Shown: piece by piece, positions 1 through 10,661 of the stretch
Layout of the letters: each line of letters begins with the position of its first letter
How positions within the stretch are numbered: the first letter of the stretch is position 1
Origin: Deinococcus sp.
Lineage (GTDB): Bacteria; Deinococcota; Deinococci; Deinococcales; Deinococcaceae
DNA length: 38,735 bases
NCBI RefSeq assembly: GCF_030523985.1
Contig: NZ_JAUNHK010000001.1
Location: 72,001-110,735 of the forward strand
Direction of reading: 5' to 3'
Position numbers and translations under genes: made by a program
Notes under the pieces: model-generated
Told to the model about the DNA's origin: nothing
The model's database searches: none
What the model saw: only the letters and a program-made list of their open reading frames with translations

Positions 1-1
1 T

Positions 2-2149
2 CAGCAGGCCAAAGCCCCCCAGCTCCCCGCCACCCAGTCCACCCTCTCGGCACAGAGCGACGCCGTTCCCACCGTGCAAGACCAGGTGGACATCGTGCGG
101 GCCACGGGCGAAATCGCTCCGCTGCCTGACCTGCGCCAGACGGAACTCGCTCTGGCCCAGAGTGACGATTCTCCCGCCGCCCGCGCCCGTCTGGGCACAG
201 GGTACGTGCCGGGCAAAGTGGGCAGCCTGTCGGCCCAGGCCCTGCCCGCCGGAGCGCAGACCGACAAGGTCGCCCTCAAGGTTCTGATTCTTTCGAGTGG
301 TCCGGGCGACTTCGGCCTTCAGAATGCCCAGGCCATGCTGAACGAGTCGAGTGTCCCTTTCGACATCCTTGACGCCAGCACCACGCCGCTGACGATGGAA
401 TCGCTGATTGCCCCCGACGGCGTGGGCCGCTACCAGGGCATCCTCCTGACCAGCAGCGCCCTGCTGACCCAGCCTGATGCCGACGGCCTGGTTCCCAGCG
501 CCCTGAGCAGCGAAGAGTGGGCCACCCTGTTCGAGTACGAGCGGGCCTACGGCGTGCGGCAACTGGCGCTCTACGGCTCGCCCGGCACGGTGCCCGAGGA
601 CTACGGCCTGCGTGCGGTCAGCGGCGCCGAAACCACCACCACCTCCATGAAGCCCACCACAGCAGGCCGCACCGTCCTGAGCGACCTGACCAGCGCTTCT
701 ATCCCGGTGCGCTACGCCTACACCTACCCCGCCACCGTGGTCAACGTGGCCGGAGTCACCACCACGCCGCTGCTGGTGGACTCCAACGGGCGCGTGCTGG
801 CGGCCACCTCCAAGAGTGCCGACGGGCGCGAGCGCCTGCTGCTCACCATGGCCCAGAATCCGGCGCTGCGCCACAGCCAGCTCCTGAGCTACGGGTTGGT
901 CGGCTGGCTGACCAAGGGCGTCTACCTCGGCGAACACCGCCGCTTTATCCAGATCGACATTGACGACTGGTTCCTTGGCGGTGACCACTACAACCCGGCC
1001 ACCAACTCGCTCTACACCGAGCCTTTCCGCATCAACGGCAACGACGCCCTCTCGGTGCGCGACCAGCAGAACTGGATTCGGTGGGATTTCCCACTGGCGC
1101 GCAACTTCCGCTACGCGATGGCCTTCAACGGTGGCGGCGCACAGACCGACGTGGCGACCCTTTGCACCGCCTTGTTCACCGGCGTCGCCAAGGACTCGCT
1201 CAGCAGCGTCAGCAAGTGCCTGAACGACGACTTCGACTGGGTCAACCACACCAAGGACCACCTGCGAATGGACGTGATGGACTATGCCACCGCCAACGCG
1301 CAACTGGCCGACAACTTCGCCATCGGAACCAAGATGGGCCTGAAGATGAGCCGCAATTCGCTGGTGACGGGTGAACACTCCGGCCTGGGCAACATGGACC
1401 CCACCGACGACGGCACCTACAACGACTCGGACGTCAACCTGCCCAAGACCGACCTGGGTCTGGAGCGCAGCAACCCCAACCTGCTGACGGCGGCCACGAA
1501 CAACGGCATCCGTTACCTCGCTTCCGACCACAGCGTCCGCAGCCACCGGGATCCGAGCTGCCCCACCTGCGGCGTGCCCCACCCCCTGAACAGCGGCGTG
1601 TTCCTGGTGCCCCGCTGGCCCAACGGCGTGGCCTACCACGTCACCAACCCCACCGAGGCCACCGCTTTCTTCAACAGCGTCTATGGTCCTCAGGGCCGCT
1701 TCCCTTACTTCCCCAACAACCTGACCTACACACAGTTCCTCGACTACGAGAGCGACGTGGCCCTGAACCACGTGCTGGACGGCAGCGCCTTCCCACATTA
1801 CATGCACCAGCCCAACCTGCGCCAGTACGCGCTGGGCAAGAGCCTCGCCACCGACTGGATTCGTGCGCTGCTGACCAAGTACACCAAGTACTCGACCCTG
1901 CCGCTGAACACCCTGCGCTGGGACGACCTGGGGCCATACGTCGAGCGCCACACCATCGAAGAGAAGGCCAAGGCTGCCGGAACCCTCACCGGGATCTTCG
2001 ACCGCGCCAGCAAGACCGTGACCCTGCAAAGCAGCGAGGCGGTGCCCTACACCCTCACTGGCGGCAACGCGGGCACGACCTACGGCGCCTTCCGTATTCA
2101 GCAGGGCGAAGTCAGCGGCACCCTGACCGCCAGCGTCAACCCCCGCTGA
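2..2149 (+). CDS. Agd3-like (CE18-type) polysaccharide deacetylase, 5' end outside window
   Basis: The frame is open to the left edge (715 codons visible), so the start and any signal peptide lie upstream. A GTG at 74 is an internal candidate only, because the paralogue downstream begins with a lipoprotein signal. The protein is homologous along its whole length to the next gene. Visible metal-site motifs are DIDDW (nt 956-970) and HTKDH (nt 1247-1261), matching the Asp-Asp and His-x3-His motifs of CE4/NodB-like deacetylases in the order seen in Agd3-type enzymes. A CPTC motif precedes the conserved HPLNS segment, and FPHYMHQPN lies near the C-terminus. The roughly 300 residues before DIDDW would match the N-terminal carbohydrate-binding part of Agd3. 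Expected role: removing acetyl groups from N-acetylgalactosamine-type exopolysaccharide at the cell surface. The family call comes from motif and context recognition; the substrate is inferred. Confidence 0.72.
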   Translation, partial: QQAKAPQLPATQSTLSAQSDAVPTVQDQVDIVRATGEIAPLPDLRQTELALAQSDDSPAARARLGTGYVPGKVGSLSAQALPAGAQTDKVALKVLILSSGPGDFGLQNAQAMLNESSVPFDILDASTTPLTMESLIAPDGVGRYQGILLTSSALLTQPDADGLVPSALSSEEWATLFEYERAYGVRQLALYGSPGTVPEDYGLRAVSGAETTTTSMKPTTAGRTVLSDLTSASIPVRYAYTYPATVVNVAGVTTTPLLVDSNGRVLAATSKSADGRERLLLTMAQNPALRHSQLLSYGLVGWLTKGVYLGEHRRFIQIDIDDWFLGGDHYNPATNSLYTEPFRINGNDALSVRDQQNWIRWDFPLARNFRYAMAFNGGGAQTDVATLCTALFTGVAKDSLSSVSKCLNDDFDWVNHTKDHLRMDVMDYATANAQLADNFAIGTKMGLKMSRNSLVTGEHSGLGNMDPTDDGTYNDSDVNLPKTDLGLERSNPNLLTAATNNGIRYLASDHSVRSHRDPSCPTCGVPHPLNSGVFLVPRWPNGVAYHVTNPTEATAFFNSVYGPQGRFPYFPNNLTYTQFLDYESDVALNHVLDGSAFPHYMHQPNLRQYALGKSLATDWIRALLTKYTKYSTLPLNTLRWDDLGPYVERHTIEEKAKAAGTLTGIFDRASKTVTLQSSEAVPYTLTGGNAGTTYGAFRIQQGEVSGTLTASVNPR

Positions 2150-2172
2150 GAGAGGAGCTTCGGCCTCTTCTG

Positions 2173-2198
2173 ACCCCTCCCCAGTCTGGCGGAGGGGT
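2173..2198 (+). terminator. Intrinsic terminator after first deacetylase gene
   Basis: ACCCCTCC pairs with GGAGGGGT, with an inner CCA/TGG pairing, and a T-rich tract follows at 2204-2212. A smaller hairpin with a UUCG loop lies directly upstream (about 2149-2170). The two tandem deacetylase genes are therefore probably separate transcripts, at least in part. Confidence 0.75.
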
Positions 2199-2269
2199 TA
2201 ACCTGTATTTTTCCCATGTACCACCACAGCCGCCAAATGTGATCAATCCTGTTTCCTTCTTTCCGCTTG

Positions 2270-2287
2270 CCTATGGCCCTCCATAGG
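2270..2287. promoter_or_regulatory. Perfect inverted repeat upstream of second deacetylase (possible operator)
   Basis: CCTATGG and CCATAGG are separated by 4 nt, 19 nt before the ATG at 2307 and just upstream of the GGAG ribosome-binding site at 2295-2298. It could be an operator or a hairpin in the mRNA leader. No clear -35/-10 pair was found, so the function is open. Confidence 0.35.
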
Positions 2288-2306
2288 TCACCTTGGAGAC
2301 CCTCAC

Positions 2307-4478
2307 ATGACCCCTCCCTCTCGTCTGTTCGCGGCCCTTTGCTGCGCCCTCCTACTCGGCGGGTGCGGCAAGACGACGCTCGCTTCCGTCGCCCCAGCCA
2401 TGTCCACTCCTTCCGCACCAACCGACGTTGCCGACGCACATCCCGGTCAGGAAGCGCCTCTGGCCGCGCCACCTATCCTGACCGCACCCTCGGCCACCGA
2501 GCAGGCCGCCGCCTTCGAACATTCACGCGGGTATGTACCCCAGGGCACCCGGCTCAGCGCTCAAGCCCTTCCTGACCGGGCACAAACGGGCAAAGTGGCC
2601 CTGCGCGTGCTGGTGCTGTCGAGCGGCGTGGGCGACTTCGGTGTGGAGAGTGCCCGCAGCATGCTTCAGGAATCGGGCGTGCCGTTCGAGGTTCTGGATG
2701 TCAGCACCACGCCGCTGACGATGGACACGCTGATTGACGCCGCCGGAGTAGGCCGTTATCAGGGTGTCGTTCTGACCAGCAGCGCCCTGCTGATGCAGCC
2801 CGACGCTCAAGGCCGCCTGCCGAGTGCGCTCGACAGTGGCGAATGGGCCACCCTGTTCGAGTACGAACGGGCCTACGGTGTCCGGCAGCTGGCCCTCTTC
2901 GGCTGGCCGGGTGCCCTGCCCGAGGACTACGGTCTACGTGCCGTAGACGGAGCCGCCACCAACCTCACGACGGCGCAGGCGACCCCGGCAGGCCAGGCCA
3001 CCCTGCTCGACCTGACGCGCCAAGCCATCCAACTGCAGTACGCCCCCACCTACCCGGCCCAGGTCGTCAGCGTACCGGGCGTCGCCACGACCACGCCGCT
3101 GCTGGTGGACCCCGCCGGGCGGGTACTGGCCGCCACCTCGACCACCACCGACGGGCGAGAGCGGCTGCTGCTCACCAGCATGCAGGCCCCCACGCTGCTG
3201 CACACGCAACTGCTCGGCTATGGCCTGGTCGAGTGGCTGACCCGTGGAGTGCATCTCGGTGAGCACCGCCGCTTCCTCCAGGTAGACATCGACGACTGGC
3301 TCCTGCCGGGTCTGCACTACAACGCCGCAACGGGTGGGTTCTACAACGACCTGTTTTACCTGAGCACTCAGGACGCCCTCTCGGTGCGTGGTCAGCAGCA
3401 GGCCATTCAGACGGACTTTCCGGTGGCCCGCAACTTCCGCTACGCGCTGGCCTTCAACGGCACGGAGGCCCAGCCCACTGCTCCACTGAGTTGCCAGCGC
3501 GACCCTCTGGCGGCCAATCCAGCGGCCCTGAGCGGCGTTTCGCGTTGCCTGGCGAACGACTTCGACTGGATCAACCACACCCGCGACCACCTGCGGATGG
3601 ACGTGATGGACGAGGCCACTGCCCTGACGCAACTGGGCGACAACCTCAGCATCGGCACCCAGTTGGGCCTGAACCTCAGCCGCACTGCCCTGGTCACGGG
3701 CGAGCAGTCGGGACTGGGCTACATGGACCCCTACGACGACGGCACGCGCAACGCGACCACGACGCTCAACCCCAAGCAGGATCTGGGCCTGGGCCGCAGC
3801 AACCCCTTTCTGCTGAGCGCCATGAACAGGGCGGGCACCCGCTACCTCGCTTCCAACCACAGCGTCTCCAGCCAGTGGAACCACGACTGTCCCACTTGCG
3901 GCCTGGTCCATCCGCTGAACAGCAACGTGTTTCTGGTCCCACGCTGGCCCAACGGCATAGCCTATTTCGTCACCACGCCCGATGAGATGGCGGGTTACTA
4001 CAACAGCGTGTATGGCCCCCAGGGCACGGCACCGCACTGGAAAAGCAACCTCAGCTACGCCGAGATTCTGAACCAGGAAAGTGGATTCGCACTCAACCAT
4101 CTGCTCGACGGCGGCGCGTTTCCGCACTACATGCACGCCCCCAACCTCCGCGAGTATGCGCCCGGCAAAAGTGTGGCGTCCGACTGGATTCGGGCACTCG
4201 TGGGCCGTTACAGCAGCTTTTCGACCCTGCCCCTGACCACCCTGCGCTGGGACGACCTGGGCCGCTATCTCGAACGCCGCACCCAGACCCTCGCCGCCCA
4301 GGACGCGGGGCAAATCGCCGGGGTCTACGACCGGATCAGCAGCACGGTGACACTGTCGAGCACCGCTCCCCTGCCCTATCTGCTCACGGGCGGCGCGGCA
4401 GGCGAACCCTACGGCGCACTGCGCTTGCAAAGCGGCGACGTGAGCGGCACCCTGACTTTGAATGTCGTCCCCCACTGA
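2307..4478 (+). CDS. Agd3-like (CE18-type) polysaccharide deacetylase lipoprotein
   Basis: 723 aa. The N-terminus is a lipoprotein signal with lipobox LGGC (Cys20), so the mature protein should be membrane-anchored on the outside of the cytoplasmic membrane or in the envelope. A Pro/Ala/Thr-rich linker runs to about residue 75. An N-terminal domain (about 80-310) would match the carbohydrate-binding part of Agd3. The deacetylase domain follows, with D327-I-D329-D330-W and H424-T-R-D-H428 as likely metal ligands and catalytic base, a CPTCG motif, and FPHYMHAPN near the C-terminus. It is a tandem paralogue of the gene upstream, and the two C-termini align to the same last residue. The ATG follows GGAG by 8 nt. 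The 3' end overlaps the GH114 gene by 17 nt, which suggests co-expression with polygalactosamine hydrolases. Alternative: another CE4-like deacetylase; the substrate is not shown by sequence. Confidence 0.75.
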   Translation: MTPPSRLFAALCCALLLGGCGKTTLASVAPAMSTPSAPTDVADAHPGQEAPLAAPPILTAPSATEQAAAFEHSRGYVPQGTRLSAQALPDRAQTGKVALRVLVLSSGVGDFGVESARSMLQESGVPFEVLDVSTTPLTMDTLIDAAGVGRYQGVVLTSSALLMQPDAQGRLPSALDSGEWATLFEYERAYGVRQLALFGWPGALPEDYGLRAVDGAATNLTTAQATPAGQATLLDLTRQAIQLQYAPTYPAQVVSVPGVATTTPLLVDPAGRVLAATSTTTDGRERLLLTSMQAPTLLHTQLLGYGLVEWLTRGVHLGEHRRFLQVDIDDWLLPGLHYNAATGGFYNDLFYLSTQDALSVRGQQQAIQTDFPVARNFRYALAFNGTEAQPTAPLSCQRDPLAANPAALSGVSRCLANDFDWINHTRDHLRMDVMDEATALTQLGDNLSIGTQLGLNLSRTALVTGEQSGLGYMDPYDDGTRNATTTLNPKQDLGLGRSNPFLLSAMNRAGTRYLASNHSVSSQWNHDCPTCGLVHPLNSNVFLVPRWPNGIAYFVTTPDEMAGYYNSVYGPQGTAPHWKSNLSYAEILNQESGFALNHLLDGGAFPHYMHAPNLREYAPGKSVASDWIRALVGRYSSFSTLPLTTLRWDDLGRYLERRTQTLAAQDAGQIAGVYDRISSTVTLSSTAPLPYLLTGGAAGEPYGALRLQSGDVSGTLTLNVVPH

Positions 4479-5211
4479 CCCCTCCCCTGGCGCGGTGTAC
4501 TACGGCTGGCCCACGCCCGAGGCGCTCGCCACGCTGGGACAGTTCAAGCGGGTGTTCGTGCAGGCGGCGCTGTACTCACCCGACCAGCTCGCCCACCTGC
4601 GCGGCGGCGGCACGCGGGTGCTGGCCTATCTGAGTGTCGGTGAGGACCATCCTCTGGGTGACTGGGCCTGCGTGCCCGGCAGTGCCGACTACCACTGCGG
4701 CCTGAACCCCGACTGGGGCAGTGTGGTGGTAGACGCGGCGCATCCCCTGTGGCAGCGCACCTTGCTGGAACGGGCCGCCGCAGCCCTGGCCCACAGCGAC
4801 GGCCTGCTGCTCGATACCCTGGACAGCGCCGCGCCGCAGCCCACCCTGGCCCTGGTGCGGCAACTGCGGGCCGCCTTCCCGGAAGCGGGCCTGTGGGCCA
4901 ACCGGGGCTTTTCGCTGTGGCCCGCGCTGCCCCCTCTGCTGAGCGCCGCGCCCGGTGGTGGCGTGCTGTTCGAGGCGTTCAGCACCCACCACGCGCCCTA
5001 CGCCCTGCACGACGCGGCGGGGCTGGAGTACACCGCCCTTTGGCTGGAGCGGCTGCGCCGCAGCGGGCTGGACATACAACTTCTCGACTATGCCGATACC
5101 CCGGCACTGGCCCAGGCTGCGCGGGAAAGGGCCGCCACTTTCGGCCTGCCCACGTTCGTGAGCGACCGCGCCCTGTCGCTGGCCGGGGGCTGGCCCCAGG
5201 AGGTCTTATGA
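4462..5211 (+). CDS. GH114-like endo-alpha-1,4-polygalactosaminidase without signal peptide
   Basis: 249 aa, about the size of one bare TIM-barrel GH114 domain. Recognisable family elements are YYGWP near the N-terminus, VLAYLSVGE (strand), SDGLLLDTLD with D118 and D121 in the position of the family's catalytic Asp motif (GFDGVYLD), and VLFEAFS with E171 as the likely second acid. The family cleaves alpha-1,4-linked galactosamine polymers. The ATG lies inside the preceding deacetylase gene (17-nt overlap, +1 frame) and lacks a good ribosome-binding site. No signal peptide is visible, which is odd for an enzyme acting on exopolysaccharide. It may be cytoplasmic, exported another way, or made as a fusion with the upstream lipoprotein by slippage at the C5 run 4469-4473. 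The next gene overlaps through ATGA. Confidence 0.7.
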   Translation: MSSPTDPSPGAVYYGWPTPEALATLGQFKRVFVQAALYSPDQLAHLRGGGTRVLAYLSVGEDHPLGDWACVPGSADYHCGLNPDWGSVVVDAAHPLWQRTLLERAAAALAHSDGLLLDTLDSAAPQPTLALVRQLRAAFPEAGLWANRGFSLWPALPPLLSAAPGGGVLFEAFSTHHAPYALHDAAGLEYTALWLERLRRSGLDIQLLDYADTPALAQAARERAATFGLPTFVSDRALSLAGGWPQEVL

Positions 5212-6122
5212 AACGTTTCTTGTCCGTTTCTCTCGCCGCTGCTCTGGCGGCCTGCTCGGTGGCCCCAGCGGGGCAAACCACAGACCCTGCGCCGAGCACT
5301 CCCCCGCCGCCGCCTACCGCTGCTCGTCCGTCCCTCTCCGACGTCCAGCACTGGGCCGTACAGCTCACCGGCTACGGCAAAACCCGCCTGAGTGCGGTCA
5401 CGGCCTCCCCCTTTGAACTGGTCGTGGTGGACCCCTTCGACGACGACGGTCAGCCCTGGTCAAAGGCCGAGGTGCGGGCCGCTGCTCAGGGGCGCTGGCT
5501 GGTCGCCTACCTCAGCATGGGAGCCGCCGAGAGCTACCGCTCCTACTGGCAAAAGGGATGGAAAGTCGGTTCACCATCCTGGCTGCTGCGTGAAGACCCC
5601 GACTGGCCCGGCAACTTCGACGTGGCCTACTGGCATCCCGAGTGGCAGCGTATCGCCCTGGCCCAGCTTGACCGCGTGATGGATCAGGGCTTTGACGGCG
5701 TGTACATGGACCTGATCGACGCCTATGAGCGTCACCCCGGACGCCCCACCGCCCGCGCCGAGATGGTGGAGTGGGTGTGCAAAATCGCCGCGCACGCCCG
5801 GGCGAAAAATCCCCAGTTTGTCATCATTCCCCAGAACGCCGCCGAACTGATTCGCGACCCCGGCTACGCGGCCTGCGTGGACGCCAGCGGCAACGAGGAA
5901 ACTTTCGTCTATGCCACCAATCGGCCCACCGAGGGGGGGAGGCAACGCGCCCTGCTGTCCGACTACCGCCTGTGGCATGGGGCCGGCAAGCCTGTCTTCA
6001 CCATCGAATATGCCAACAAGCCCGGCCTGATGCAGAGTGCCGCCGCCCAAGCCCGCGCCGCCGGACTGGTGCCGTATCTGGCCGAGCGCGACCTGAGCCG
6101 CCTGATTCTGAAGCAGCCCTAG
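5208..6122 (+). CDS. GH114 endo-alpha-1,4-polygalactosaminidase-like lipoprotein
   Basis: 304 aa. It starts at ATG 5208, directly after AGGAGG, overlapping the previous stop (ATGA). The N-terminus has a short lipoprotein signal with lipobox LAAC (Cys16), then a Pro/Thr-rich linker. The GH114 domain (about 45-300) shows LVAYLSMG, the DYW-like segment DWPGNFDVAYWHPEW, GFDGVYMDLID with D163, D168 and D171, and GNEETFVY with E230/E231 as candidate second acid. The family hydrolyses alpha-1,4-galactosaminide bonds; fungal Ega3 is the studied relative. With the overlapping GH114 gene and the two deacetylases it forms one polysaccharide-processing unit. Its stop codon TAG interlocks with the probable ancestral stop of the convergent cupin gene (CTAG at 6119-6122). 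Confidence 0.83.
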   Translation: MKRFLSVSLAAALAACSVAPAGQTTDPAPSTPPPPPTAARPSLSDVQHWAVQLTGYGKTRLSAVTASPFELVVVDPFDDDGQPWSKAEVRAAAQGRWLVAYLSMGAAESYRSYWQKGWKVGSPSWLLREDPDWPGNFDVAYWHPEWQRIALAQLDRVMDQGFDGVYMDLIDAYERHPGRPTARAEMVEWVCKIAAHARAKNPQFVIIPQNAAELIRDPGYAACVDASGNEETFVYATNRPTEGGRQRALLSDYRLWHGAGKPVFTIEYANKPGLMQSAAAQARAAGLVPYLAERDLSRLILKQP

Positions 6123-6578
6123 ACCGGCTCCTGCGCCCAATCCGGCACCTCGGCGATGCGCCCCCTGGGCCCAGGCGAGGTCAGTATCCTGCGGCGTGCA
6201 GATGTCCCACTCGCGCCCGCCCGCGTAAGCTCCCAGCACCTCGAAGTCGGGGCTGTGGCTGGGCGAACAGTGGCCCACTCCGGCGGGCAAGAGCAGCACG
6301 TCCCCCTCCCCCACCGTCAGTTCGGGGCTGCCCGCGCCACCCAGAATCACCTGTGCCGAGCCGCTCAGCACCACCAGCACCTCATGGGCGTGGCTGTGGT
6401 AGTGATGATAGTCGTAGATGACGCCACGCCAAGTGCCTGTCCAATCACGTTCCCGCAAGTGGGCACGAATCTGCGCGGCGCTGTGGCCTGCAAGCACAGC
6501 GGGATAAAGGCAGGCAGCCAGACGCGGATTGTTGGGAATTCCGGCATTTTCGAAAAGCAAAAGTTGTTGTGGAGTCAT
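6119..6578 (-). CDS. Small cupin-domain protein with apparent +1 frameshift near C-terminus
   Basis: Single-domain cupin. Motif 1 is seen as HYHSHAHEVLVVLSG and motif 2 as GDVLLLPAGVGH, giving the His/His/Glu...His metal set. It probably binds a metal and a small ligand; the function is unknown. As written, the frame does not stop after the cupin fold but runs 335 codons into the antisense of the GH114 gene, down to 5571. Removing one G from the G5 run (plus-strand C5 at 6161-6165) gives a natural ending, ...QGRIAEVPDWAQEPV and a TAG at 6119-6121, for 152 aa. The given coordinates assume that correction. A sequencing error in a homopolymer or a real frameshift are both possible. The ATG has no ribosome-binding site but sits 6 nt after a TATGCT element. 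Confidence 0.75.
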
Positions 6579-6584
6579 GGCCGC

Positions 6585-6590
6585 AGCATA
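6585..6590 (-). promoter_or_regulatory. -10 element of a likely leaderless promoter (cupin gene)
   Basis: TATGCT on the minus strand ends exactly 6 nt before the ATG at 6578, and no ribosome-binding site lies between. This matches the TANNNT placement described for leaderless mRNAs in Deinococcus deserti. No convincing -35 is visible. Confidence 0.5.
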
Positions 6591-6591
6591 G

Positions 6592-6618
6592 AAAAAACCG
6601 CCCCCCGAAGGAGACGGT
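6592..6618 (-). terminator. Intrinsic terminator of the V/A-ATPase operon
   Basis: On the minus strand ACCGTCTCC and GGGGGCGGT form a 9-bp stem (two G-U pairs) closed by a TTCG tetraloop and followed by six T (6592-6597). It lies 26 nt after the subunit D stop codon. The T-run ends only one base before the cupin -10 element. Confidence 0.88.
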
Positions 6619-6643
6619 CTAAGCCGTGGGTGGCTGAGGAAAA

Positions 6644-7318
6644 TCAGTCGGCGGCGCTGCCGTGGCTGGTGGCTGCCGCAGCTTCGCGGGCCGCTTTGGC
6701 CTTGGCTTCGATCTTGGCCTTGATTTTCTTCTGGGTAAATCCGGCTTCACGTTCGCGCTGGTCAAGCACCGAGCGAATAAAGCGGATGTCGTCGTGAATG
6801 CCGGGGATGACCACCTGTTCCAGCGCGTTCACGCGGCGGGAGGTTTTCTTGATTTCCTCACCGATGCGGCGCAGCTTGGTTTCGGTGGCGGCGACCTTCA
6901 CGATGGCTTCCAGGACCCCGCCGAAGTCGTTGGACGCCTGAATGGTGCGGGCGCCGACGTTGATGGGGCTGAAGTGGCTCTGGGCGGTGCGCTCGGGGAT
7001 GTTGATCTTGGGCACCTTCACGCCGTAGATGCTCTCGATCTGCATGTCTACGGCGTAGTCGCCCGTGCCAGCCAGCGCCAGGCTTTCGACGGCCTCGGGG
7101 CTGTCCCAGGCTTTGGCTCCGAAGAGGCTGGTATACGCGCCCTTGCTCACGCCCGAAAGCTGCTCGCGGGCCGCGAGGGCGTCCTTGACCAGCGCGAAGA
7201 ATTCGCCGATGAGGGCGTCACGCTTGCGCTTGAGAAGGTCGGCACCGCCTGAAGCGGTCTTGAGGCTGGCCTTGCTCGCCAGCAGCGCGGAGCGGGTGGG
7301 GCTGATTTGTCCTGCCAT
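6644..7318 (-). CDS. atpD: V/A-type ATPase subunit D (central stalk)
   Basis: 224 aa. Subunit D forms the coiled-coil rotor shaft inside the A3B3 head of the cytoplasmic V1 part and transmits rotation to the membrane ring with subunit F. The sequence shows the typical N-terminal start with PTRSALLASKASLKTA, a long helical N-terminal half, and a C-terminal helix with RRVNALEQVVIPGI, the conserved signature of the family. The tail is Lys/Ala-rich. ATG 7318 follows AAGGAGG closely. It is the last gene of the operon, separated from subunit B by an 87-nt gap filled with heptad repeats and followed by the operon terminator. Confidence 0.96.
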   Translation of the reverse strand: MAGQISPTRSALLASKASLKTASGGADLLKRKRDALIGEFFALVKDALAAREQLSGVSKGAYTSLFGAKAWDSPEAVESLALAGTGDYAVDMQIESIYGVKVPKINIPERTAQSHFSPINVGARTIQASNDFGGVLEAIVKVAATETKLRRIGEEIKKTSRRVNALEQVVIPGIHDDIRFIRSVLDQREREAGFTQKKIKAKIEAKAKAAREAAAATSHGSAAD

Positions 7319-7339
7319 GTTGATTCACCTCCTTCGTCG

Positions 7340-7405
7340 GTGATGTTGATAGTTGATGGTTGATGGAGGAAAGACTTTGACCATCAACTATCAACCATTA
7401 ACCAT

Positions 7406-7408
<3 letters not shown>
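7340..7408. repeat. Heptad-repeat inverted arms between subunit B and D genes
   Basis: The gap is built of 7-bp units: GGTGATG, TTGATAG, TTGATGG, TTGATGG (7340-7367) and, inverted, CCATCAA, CTATCAA, CCATTAA, CCATTTA (7381-7408). The arms contain a perfect 16-bp inverted repeat (7346-7361 with 7380-7395). The last unit includes the subunit B stop codon. In RNA it would form a hairpin between the two cistrons. It has no T-run, so it is not a typical terminator. Confidence 0.75.
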
Positions 7409-10566
<3,158 letters not shown>

Positions 10567-10580
10567 TTAAGTCTCCTTGG

Positions 10581-10661
10581 GAGAGGGTGGAGGGTAGAGA
10601 GCAGAGAGAAAATCCAAGCGCTTTTACCTCTCCACTCTCCGCCCTTAACCCTCTACAACTT
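10581..10661. repeat. Heptad-repeat inverted arms between subunit F and A genes
   Basis: Left arm units are GAGAGGG, TGGAGGG, TAGAGAG, CAGAGAG (10581-10608). Right arm units are CCTCTCC, ACTCTCC, GCCCTTA, ACCCTCT, ACAACTT (10627-10661), ending next to the subunit F stop. Four left units pair with four right units at 21 of 28 positions across an 18-nt spacer. The architecture matches the B/D gap although the base content is completely different. Confidence 0.65.

Noticed and set aside
4749..5207. Upstream extension of the second GH114 frame
   Set aside because: Out-of-frame shadow of the first GH114 gene (Arg/Pro/Ala-rich). The real start has AGGAGG and a lipoprotein signal at 5208.
5571..6118. 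C-terminal continuation of the cupin frame to 335 residues
   Set aside because: Low-complexity Gly/Ala/Val/His sequence antisense to the GH114 gene; explained by a single-base frameshift at 6161-6165.
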